Shown: one piece after another, positions 24,901 through 30,322 of the stretch
How the letters are laid out: every line of letters starts with the position of its first letter
Numbering within the stretch: position 1 is the stretch's first letter
Assembly: GCF_000003605.2 (NCBI RefSeq)
Contig: NW_003156771.1
Span: 1 to 30,322, forward strand
Reading direction: 5' to 3'
DNA from: Saccoglossus kowalevskii
Lineage: Eukaryota; Hemichordata; Enteropneusta; Harrimaniidae
DNA length: 30,322 nt
Notes under the pieces: model-generated
Told to the model about the DNA's origin: nothing
What the model saw: only the letters and a program-made list of their open reading frames with translations
The model's database searches: none
Translations under genes and position numbers: made by a program

Positions 24901-27900
24901 TTCTCGCAGTGAACGGAAAATGGTCTATTACCAACAATATGTTTCAACCACCCACTTCATTCCAAATACATACCCAGTTGTTTTTCTGATAGACAATGTG
25001 TCGTTGCATTTCATGATTTTTTTGTGTTGGGGTGAGGAATGAAAGTAGGATCAAGTTCATGTGCTTTCGGGTTAGAGTGAAATTTGAATTAAGTTCATGT
25101 ACCGCTGTAAGGGGTGGGGTGAAATTAGAATCAAGTCCTGGCTGTAACCTTCCATGAAAAGGTTATATTCTGCTGAGTTTGCAATTGACTAAATAAAAAT
25201 TGCTTCCCACCACTGCGTCAGCTGTGATGCACTTAATCTATTAACAGGCTTACGCTGATTTAATTGTTCTGTGTCGACATCTAAAAATATATAAAGGAAC
25301 AGACAACTGCAGTATTTGAGCAATGTTATCATGTAGAGATATATAGAGTGACGATGATCAAAATACTAGTTATCATTTCCACTAGACTGAAGAATGTAAA
25401 TTATTTATTACCTACATGTGTTACCATAGTTACCCTTTTATTGTATTACGGATTAATTAATCATTAGGTTTTATTTTCACTTATTTCACTGACAATTAAA
25501 TGTGCTAAATTTAAACCCAGTATATATTATAATTTAACAATAGTTTGTATTGTTTCCTCCACACTCCAGTATATTTAAAACCCAGTGAATATCTCTGCAT
25601 CCTTAAATTTGTTAAAATTAAACCCAGGCAGTGAATATTTTATAGTAGTTGTGCATGTGTTCATGTAAAAGAAATGTTAAGAGTTCTCATGTTGTACAAT
25701 TATTCTGATAGATCTGGCATGGTTTGGGGGTTACAAATGTTGTTTGAATTGCACAGTCAAATTGACTGTACAAATTGTGAATGACTGTGAAAATTCATGC
25801 ATGGCTCTTGTTCTACGCTTTCACCACTAGCTAAAAGTGAACAATGTGTAAATCATATCGTTTTTATCAACAGTGTTATGTATTCCTACACGTTTTGATT
25901 AAAATCAACAAGACAATAAACACAGTATGCAGATGTAGCAAAATAACTGAAACTGACTGGATAAATTTTCACTGATTTTATGTCAGGAATTTAAGGTTGT
26001 CATCTGCTATGCTGTGAACATTTGCAGTGATAAAACACTGTCATCAATTCAATTTTCAGTACTTGAGTTTAAATACTTATAACTATTATTTCATTCACAG
26101 AACGTCCTATTGGCGATGAGGAGAAACCCTATGAGATATTACAACAATGGGGAATACATAGAGAAGAGGTCAAATTTTTCCTGCGTCATGAGAATGCTGT
26201 CCCGTTGGGAAATGTGAATCCAGGTAATTTCAAATTGTTTGTTATTTTTACCTCTTGGTTGTTGCCAGTCTTGCATTCCTTCACATTCAACAATTAAGTT
26301 GAACTTTTGATGAAACAATGATTTAGGAAATATTGCAAAATTTTAGTTAAAGAAAATTACAGCTGTATTTGACATGGCCATGACGTTTATATGCACATAC
26401 TCGAGAATAGATGTACTGCCAAAGGTGATTTCCAAGCTGAATGACCTCTCACCCTTCTCATGAATATTCATGAGTTTAAGTTTCTGAAATATATGCACAC
26501 AAAGAATGCGCTTAAAGATTTGAATGTTTAGAATAGAAGTGAGATTCGCTGTACATTTATACTGCTGCTCTCGCTTTGAATGAACCAGTCCACTTGGACT
26601 ATCAGTGATGGTGAGTTTCGCTGTACATTCATACCACTGCAGTCACTGCTATTACGACTCTGCTTTGAATGAACCAGTCCGCTTGGACTATCAGTGATGG
26701 TGAGTTTCTGAGACTCTGGCATTATATGTGATGTATAGATGTAATGTGTTTCTGTGTAAACTAGGCATCCATTTTGGTAGAATTGGTGGTAAAGATCACT
26801 CATCCATGAAACAAGCGTTTTGAGCTTGGGGCATATCTTGTGATAAACTGCCTCGCTGTACTGTGCTATACTGTTAGAAACAGGTTGTTGCCGCCTTTTC
26901 CACGCCCGTCTGACATGTTAAAAGTACATATTAGAAAAAGAGTTATTTTGCTCTGCACACATTGTAATCAGACGTTTTCAATTCTCTGTGATATTGTACA
27001 GGAATAGATGCACTTTGTTGTCACTTATTTGTCTTTTAGATTTAAGGATTAGTTCTATCTTTCAGTATAATCATAGCCCACTTCGTGACTTAGCACAATT
27101 TAGTTTAATTTACGCCCAAAACCTATTGTACTGTGTATGTACAGTCAAATATGAACCCTGTAAAAATCCACACAATTTTTCTTTAAATGTCTAAGTTTTT
27201 CATATTGACAGTTTTATCTTTTTTTCGGTGACTTCAGAATTGTAGCAGGTCTCCACAAATAATAACAGTCATACTGGAGTTATTAGAAATGTTATTGCTG
27301 CTTCAGTTTAGATATAAATAGTTTGTTTATTTTCTGTGGTATTTTAGTGGTGGTTGGGATGGTGCCGGTGTACAAGTACAACACAAACATATTATTAGTT
27401 CCAGTCATGATATAGTGAAAATCTGTGATAAAACTGAATATACCGATAACTAATAATTGGCACTAGATTATCCTTCATTTGATTCACTTAGCTAATTCTG
27501 ATAACAGTGTATTTTAAACTTAAATCCAAGTTACTGACTCAACAACTTGATTAGTGGATCTTCAGTACAACTGTCACCATAACACGTTGTTCCCAAAGTA
27601 GTTTTATTGTAGGACATATTTATAATCCTAGACTGGCGGTCATTGTCTCCTATATCCAAAAAAGACACTTCTAAGGCTTGACTATTAAAGTCTGTATTTA
27701 GTGCACATGGTGACTGGATCACAACTTTCATTCAAGCTTACCACTGTGAGAGTGCATTGGGTTGTAAACTACAAATCTTGTGTGTGGTACAACAACCACA
27801 CCCCTTTAATTAACAGTAAAGACCAATGTGTAATGTATTTTTAGCTCCGCTGTCGACTTTGTCGAGCGGAGCTTATCATATGAGTGATTGTCTGTCGTTG

Positions 27901-30224
27901 TCGTCGTCGTCCGTGTCAATGTTTTACTTTTTCGACCTCTTCTTGAAAACTACAATCCTGAATGCTTTGATACTTGGTGTATATGTACCTTAGGTAGACC
28001 TCTCTTAGGTTTGTTCGTTTCATGTTGATATCTTCAATTCTCTAATTTTGATGAATATTTTTGTCATTTTTGGTAAAAAGTGATATTTTTGACTTCTTGT
28101 TAAACACCGCAAGTCCAATTGTTTTGATATTACATATATAGGTACTACATGTGGACCTCTCTCAGATTTGTTCATTTTGTAATGATATCTTCAATTCTCT
28201 AATTTTGGTGAATATTTTTGTCATTTTTGGTAAAAAGTGATATTTTCGACTTCTGGTTAAAAACCGCAAGTCTAATTGCTTTGATATTACATATATAGGT
28301 ACTACATGTGGACTTCTTTCAGATTTGTTCATTTTGTAATGATATCTTTAATTCTCTAATTTTGGTGAATATTTTTGTCATTTTTGGTAAAAAGTGATAT
28401 TTTTGACTTCTTGTTAAAAACCTCAAGTCCAATTGCTTTGATATTACATATAAAGGTACTACATGTGGACCTCTCTCAGATTTGTTCATTTTGTATGATA
28501 TATTTAATTCTCTAATTTTGGTGAATATTTTTGTCATTTTTGGTAAAAAGTGATATTTTTGACTTCTTGTTAAAAACCTCAAGTCCAATTGCTTTGATGT
28601 TACATATATAGGTACTACATGTGGTTCTAACTTAGATTTGTTCATTTCATGATATCTTTAATTCTCTAATTTTGATGAATATTTTTGTAATTTTTGATAA
28701 AAAGTGATATTTTCCACATCTTGTTGAAAGCCGAAAGTCTGATTGTTTTGATACTATACATATTGTTCATTTTTTAATGATATTTTCTGTTTTTTAATTG
28801 AAATGTGCATTGCTAACAGCGGAGCTATCTCAGCCGAGAGTCTCCTTGTATTTGTTACAATCTCTTATCCTCAGTATCAGATATTTAGAGTTATTTCTAG
28901 GGAGCTTGTTTATGATCTGCTATTACAAATATTTTGAAAATTGCTCAATATGGAATTTGCATCAATGACACAAAATTATCTACTGACAGTATTATACATG
29001 TGGACAACAATAAAATTCATACCAACATCTGGTTGCTTTGTTACAGACCTAGCAATGGTGATCAACCTCTGTCCAGCACACCAAGAGGTGGTGCTCCTCC
29101 CCCATACAGATTGCCACCATCATTCCCAGCACAAGAAGAGACCAGCTTTATGTAAGATTCACATACTGTTTTTATAATGAGATTTTATAATGTTGGTTTA
29201 TGTGAGGCAATGTATAAGATTTCCTGTCAATTTTTAAATATCCACCCTCTTAGGTCAATCCTGAGTTTTATTGGCGTTGTGGAACTGTAATAAGAAATAT
29301 CTAGTGGTCAAAATTTGTAAAAAATTGTGGGAAAAATGTGCTCAAACCACAGACACTGAGGGGGATAGTGTTCCAATATGCTTGGATTCACAAAGACTTG
29401 CATCTGTTTGGAATCACTGAAGCCCGCTGTAATTCAAAACTCTATTCATACCACATAAAGAGAAGATTAAAAAAAAAATAAGTCATATTTTAATGAGATG
29501 TGCTTCTAATAGAGCAAATATGGTATCTTGAATACAAATATGTAGTTTATGCTTTTGCAAATATCATAGTTAAAACTCTTTGAAAATGTAATTCATCCCA
29601 TGTTACTTTAGCTAAAACATTTTAAATTGTAGACATAAATTGTATAGAGCTTTTGTGCACAAAGCCTTCTGCACAAGGTGCAGACTATTACATAACAAAA
29701 TTTTTATTGCTCAACAGAAACCAACCGGAAGATGGGCGTGGCGATAGACGTGCTTCAGAACCAGCTGGTCTACAAGGTGAGTGTGATAAGTGACATAAAA
29801 TGTGCTCATTGTGTAATCATCAGACAAATGAAGTCTCAGAAGTCCACTTCACTTCTGTCATGACAAATTGATTCTGTGACTTTTCTTCAACTGGCATGTT
29901 GCTTCCTTTCTTCTCTCACCTTTATATGTTGTATGTCTTGTTTTGTTGTCACATCTCATTATAACTGTTCTATCCAATAATCACAGTGGTGTTATCAAAT
30001 TAAATTTTGAATTGGTCAACTAAAAAAAACAACACAGTGCTTCCCTCTTCCACCCTTGCTTGGTACTTGGTATCTTTGTTTTGGCTTCTTTATTGCTTGA
30101 AAGGGTTGGACATTTTTGCCTTTTATTTTATTACAAATTCAGTATGTTTTGCTAAAACCTTGCAGGACGGAGGGATCGTAGCACGCAGGCTCCACTAACA
30201 CCTATATGAAGCCACTCTACAATG
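6931..30224 (+). CDS. ASPP-family protein (apoptosis-stimulating of p53 / PP1 regulatory subunit 13-like), N-terminal part, continues off the right edge
   Basis: ASPP proteins bind p53 and protein phosphatase 1 and modulate apoptosis and cell polarity. Seen exons: 6931-6954, 24267-24414, 26101-26223, 29047-29151, 29718-29776 and probably 30189-30224. Residues 9-99 are clearly ASPP: KVYLS, EIPVTPATTCKDVID, CKEPGEEQCHLAELWRG, ERPIGDEEK and HREEVKFFLRHE. Vertebrate ASPP1/ASPP2 have TVFLSN/TVYLSN, VPITPETTCRDVV, CKEPGEGSCHLAEVWRG, ERPI and REEVKFFLRHE (remembered). This is the N-terminal ubiquitin-like (beta-grasp) domain. Later exons are proline-rich and disordered, with a PPPY motif. The coiled coil, ankyrin repeats and SH3 domain would lie beyond the window. 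Exon phases join except between 26223 (phase 1) and 29047 (phase 2), so one exon is missing from this model. Whether it is the PPP1R13B or TP53BP2 orthologue, or the single pre-duplication gene, cannot be told. Confidence 0.92.
8441..8532. repeat. 46-bp tandem duplication (two copies)
   Basis: The unit starting GACCGATTTACAATCTTTTC at 8441 is repeated from 8487 with only a couple of substitutions. It is a simple local duplication within the ASPP intron. Confidence 0.85.
10177..10202. repeat. Hairpin with 11-bp perfect arms
   Basis: ACCATGGATGT (10177-10187), loop TAGT, then ACATCCATGGT (10192-10202). The right arm with loop, TAGTACATCCATGGT, closely resembles the right arm of the palindrome at 5776-5807 (TAGTACGTCCATGGT). 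Confidence 0.8.
16427..16445. repeat. Poly-A run
   Basis: This is an uninterrupted A tract of about 19 bases in the intron, perhaps the tail of an old retroposed copy. No SINE head or duplication was recognised upstream. Confidence 0.6.
16618..17030. repeat. Nested inverted and direct repeat block
   Basis: Three pairs of exact repeats are interleaved. Direct: 31 bp at 16618-16648 and 17000-17030 (start GCTGTTTACAGATGGATTTT). Inverted: 30 bp at 16662-16691 and 16770-16799 (ACATTATAGGACCTTGATGC). Inverted: 30 bp at 16713-16742 and 16950-16979 (core AGCACAAAAATGGCCACC). The order is D-I1-I2-I1'-I2'-D, so this is neither a simple tandem nor a simple foldback. It looks like several copies of one repeat family inserted or rearranged in opposite orientations. 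Related-looking sequence extends outward to about 16290 and 17060. No coding potential. Confidence 0.8.
20028..20051. repeat. Hairpin with 10-bp perfect arms
   Basis: GTGATGTGAT (20028-20037), spacer AATC, then ATCACATCAC (20042-20051). Confidence 0.75.
20181..20209. repeat. Short tetranucleotide microsatellite
   Basis: Imperfect GACT repeats grade into GATG/GATT repeats over about 29 bp. Confidence 0.6.
20780..21609. mobile_element. TTAA-flanked MITE with about 230-bp imperfect inverted arms
   Basis: The left arm (to about 21006) and right arm (from about 21381) are inverted copies along nearly their whole length. Matching blocks include GTAAAGTATGACAT, TCATTCTCTAGATATTCAA and GAAATTGAGAAAATGATTTC. 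The outer ends are TTAA (20780-20783 and 21606-21609). The termini just inside are AGTGAAAGTCAAGG and, reversed, AGGGGAAGTCAAGC. The roughly 370-bp middle has no transposase, and its open frame is not protein-like. Arms with many substitutions and small indels indicate an old insertion. TTAA duplications indicate a Kolobok- or piggyBac-type origin; the AG(G)GG start favours the former, which is inference. Confidence 0.82.
21865..21876. repeat. C12 homopolymer
   Basis: Twelve consecutive C occur in an AT-rich intron. The length should be treated with caution because such runs are prone to sequencing error. Confidence 0.8.
24267..24414 (+). CDS. ASPP coding exon 2 (ubiquitin-like domain, first half)
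   Basis: This exon has 148 bp, with acceptor ATGTTGCAG and donor GTAAGT. It encodes 49 codons plus one base: KVYLSNSSDTVSEIPVTP, then CKDVIDCCKEPGEE and CHLAELWRGC. The match to the N-termini of ASPP1 and ASPP2 is immediate. It leaves in phase 1. Confidence 0.95.
24575..24920. promoter_or_regulatory. CpG-dense patch with TCTCGCGAGA motif: candidate internal promoter
   Basis: In an otherwise CpG-poor intron this patch is packed with CpG, for example eleven in the 65 bases from about 24582. A second cluster lies at 24805-24920. The perfect palindrome TCTCGCGAGA (24590-24599) is a known animal core-promoter element (CGCG/Kaiso-like motif). It lies directly downstream of ASPP exon 2. No exon with a clear donor could be assigned to it, and minus-strand transcription is equally possible. 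Confidence 0.45.
25030..25148. repeat. Three degenerate tandem repeats, period about 40 bp
   Basis: The motif GTGAAA-TAG-ATCAAGTTCATG recurs with TCAAGTTCATGT at 25051, TAAGTTCATG at 25090 and TCAAGTCC at 25131, each in a similar G-rich context (GGGGTGAGG, GGGGTGGGG). It is a diverged minisatellite. Confidence 0.5.
26101..26223 (+). CDS. ASPP coding exon 3 (ubiquitin-like domain, second half)
   Basis: This exon has 123 bp, with acceptor TTCATTCACAG and donor GTAATT, in phase 1 and out phase 1. It encodes ERPIGDEEKPYEILQQWG and REEVKFFLRHENAVPLG. The REEVKFFLRHE block is the hallmark end of the ASPP N-terminal domain. After it the sequence diverges, as it does between vertebrate paralogues. 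Confidence 0.95.
26457..26474. repeat. 18-bp perfect palindrome
   Basis: CTCATGAATATTCATGAG is identical to its own reverse complement. Confidence 0.8.
26539..26708. repeat. Two-copy tandem repeat, unequal units
   Basis: GTGAGATTCGCTGTACATT at 26539 recurs at 26611. The block TTTGAATGAACCAGTCC...TGGACTATCAGTGATGGTGAGTTT recurs about 90 bp apart (from about 26574 and 26664). The second unit carries extra bases around 26637-26658. The long minus-strand open frame here is a by-product of the repeat. Confidence 0.8.
27348..27375 (+). CDS. Candidate 28-bp ASPP microexon
   Basis: The flanking exons require an unseen exon that enters in phase 1 and leaves in phase 2. This segment fits: a pyrimidine-rich tract and acceptor GTATTTTAG, 28 bp open in the required frame (VVVGMVPVY), donor GTACAA, and GC content higher than the surrounding intron. 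The resulting peptide joins VPVYK to PSNGDQ. There is no recognisable homology, and the donor is only fair, so this is a proposal. Confidence 0.25.
27842..28827. mobile_element. Non-autonomous element with 12-bp perfect TIRs, 5' hairpin, GTC microsatellite and 157-bp tandem core
   Basis: TAGCTCCGCTGT (27842-27853) is exactly inverted as ACAGCGGAGCTA (28816-28827); if TA is the duplicated target, the element is GCTCC...GGAGC. The left end folds on itself (GCTCCGCT at 27844-27851 with AGCGGAGC at 27865-27872). A GTC/GTCGTT microsatellite follows (27893-27915), then about five copies of a roughly 157-bp unit. The shared landmark GGTAAAAAGTGATATTTT occurs at 28072, 28229, 28386 and 28542, with a diverged one at 28696. 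There is no transposase. The layout (microsatellite plus 160-bp-scale core repeats between unique ends) recalls pearl/HINE-type Helitron-associated elements of marine invertebrates, but the TIRs also fit a TA-target MITE. Confidence 0.8.
27930..28760. repeat. Tandem array, unit about 157 bp, roughly five copies
   Basis: Spacing between equivalent positions is 157, 157, 156 and 154 bp. Central copies are nearly identical to each other, while the first and last are more diverged, as expected for homogenisation by unequal exchange. The unit contains GTACTACATGTGG. A 108-codon minus-strand open frame with internally repeated peptides reflects the repeat, not a gene. Confidence 0.88.
29047..29151 (+). 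CDS. ASPP downstream exon, proline-rich with a PPPY motif
   Basis: This exon has 105 bp, with acceptor TTTGTTACAG and donor GTAAGA. I chose the frame PSNGDQPLSSTPRGGAPPPY because the alternative frame, the one directly compatible with exon 3, hits a stop (T/AA) at the junction to the next exon. The chosen frame continues cleanly into 29718-29776. Composition is Pro/Ser/Gly-rich and probably disordered. PPPY at 29096-29107 is a classical WW-domain ligand. Confidence 0.7.
29718..29776 (+). CDS. ASPP downstream exon, basic/acidic linker
   Basis: This exon has 59 bp, with acceptor GCTCAACAG and donor GTGAGT. It enters in phase 2 from the PPPY exon and encodes NQPEDGRGDRRASEPAGLQ, leaving in phase 1. 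Both borders are strong and the frame is open. The protein is disordered-looking with no named motif. Assignment to the ASPP gene rests on strand, order and phase. Confidence 0.7.
30189..30224 (+). CDS. Probable ASPP exon near the right edge
   Basis: This segment has 36 bp between acceptor CACGCAG and donor GTTAGT. Joined in phase 1 it reads GSTNTYMKPLYN without a stop. A stronger-looking acceptor, CCTTGCAG at 30165, lies 23 bp upstream, but an exon starting there meets a stop in all three frames before the donor (the phase-1 frame reads GRRDRSTQAPLTPI then TGA). The shorter exon is therefore preferred. The longer one could be an alternative, truncating splice form. Confidence 0.45.
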
Positions 30225-30322
30225 GTTAGTATCAACCAATATTGGGCAGTGGTGGAATTGTTTGCTTAAAACATCAACTTGATTTATGAACTACCAGGTC
30301 ACACATCCTGGTATAACTTTCT
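30225..30322 (+). other. ASPP intron, partial, at the right edge
   Basis: This is intron sequence following the GTTAGT donor. No further exon is visible. Confidence 0.5.

Larger units (their letters stand above)
24415..26100 (+). other. ASPP intron 2
   Basis: This intron lies between the two ubiquitin-like-domain exons. Its first 500 bp include the CpG-dense patch described separately, then three degenerate repeats near 25030-25148. The remaining sequence is ordinary AT-rich intron with repeated AAACCCAG motifs between about 25510 and 25630. Confidence 0.7.
26224..29046 (+). other. Intron sequence between ASPP exon 3 and the PPPY exon
   Basis: This interval must contain at least one more exon because flanking phases disagree; see the 28-bp candidate at 27348-27375. 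It also holds an 18-bp palindrome (26457-26474), a two-copy tandem repeat (26539-26708) and the TIR element with tandem core (27842-28827). The open frames at 26988-27194 and 27531-27731 show no recognisable protein. Confidence 0.65.

Noticed and set aside
28319-28645. 108-codon minus-strand open frame with repeated peptides
   Set aside because: Produced by the 157-bp tandem repeat; units of about 52 codons merely mirror the DNA period.
29047-29151. Reading the exon in the frame directly compatible with exon 3 (DLAMVINLCP)
   Set aside because: It creates a TAA at the junction with 29718 and lacks disordered-linker character; the PSNGDQ frame continues cleanly.
1-30322. CRISPR arrays, bacterial operons, phage or viral genes
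   Set aside because: No regularly spaced short repeats with unique spacers, no ribosome-binding-site-led gene clusters, and no capsid or viral polymerase sequence seen. All assigned coding sequence is host exon or LINE remnant.

Overview
This window looks like nuclear DNA of an intron-rich, AT-rich animal, most likely a marine invertebrate (phylum not determinable). The evidence is two spliced metazoan genes with canonical GT/AG introns, a tRNA-derived SINE, a LINE remnant and several short inverted-repeat elements. There is no sign of a bacterial or viral genome. Almost all real coding sequence lies in short exons (24-224 bp). Most longer open frames are chance.

Left part, minus strand (1-5962): the 5' two-fifths or so of the gene for DNA polymerase eta (POLH). 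Six coding exons join in phase: 5838-5962, 2546-2683, 1799-2022, 1173-1327, 882-985 and 453-572. They give about 288 residues from the initiator Met through the palm and fingers and into the thumb. The gene continues off the left edge. Its first intron (2684-5837) hosts a complete SINE with target-site duplication, the 3' end of a LINE, a TTAA-flanked MITE and a perfect 15-bp-arm hairpin.

Middle (5963-6930): a 968-bp CpG-richer interval between two divergent start codons, a probable shared promoter region.

Right part, plus strand (6931-30322): the 5' end of an ASPP-family gene (PPP1R13B/TP53BP2-like, a p53-binding apoptosis regulator). A proposed 24-bp first coding exon (6931-6954) is followed by a 17.3-kb first intron. 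Exons 24267-24414 and 26101-26223 encode the conserved N-terminal ubiquitin-like domain. Less conserved proline-rich/disordered exons follow at 29047-29151, 29718-29776 and probably 30189-30224. A phase mismatch shows that one exon is missing between 26223 and 29047; a 28-bp candidate lies at 27348-27375. Intron 1 carries a TTAA-flanked MITE with 230-bp arms (20780-21609) and a nested inverted/direct repeat block (16618-17030). Intron 2 has a very CpG-dense patch with a TCTCGCGAGA motif (24575-24920). Intron 3 has a TIR-ended element with a 157-bp tandem core (27842-28827).

Biologically, the window pairs a translesion polymerase with a p53 cofactor head to head. The most interesting leads are this divergent pair, the possible internal promoter, the two TTAA MITEs of apparently one superfamily, the tandem-core element, and a strong excess of the palindromic octamer TACATGTA.
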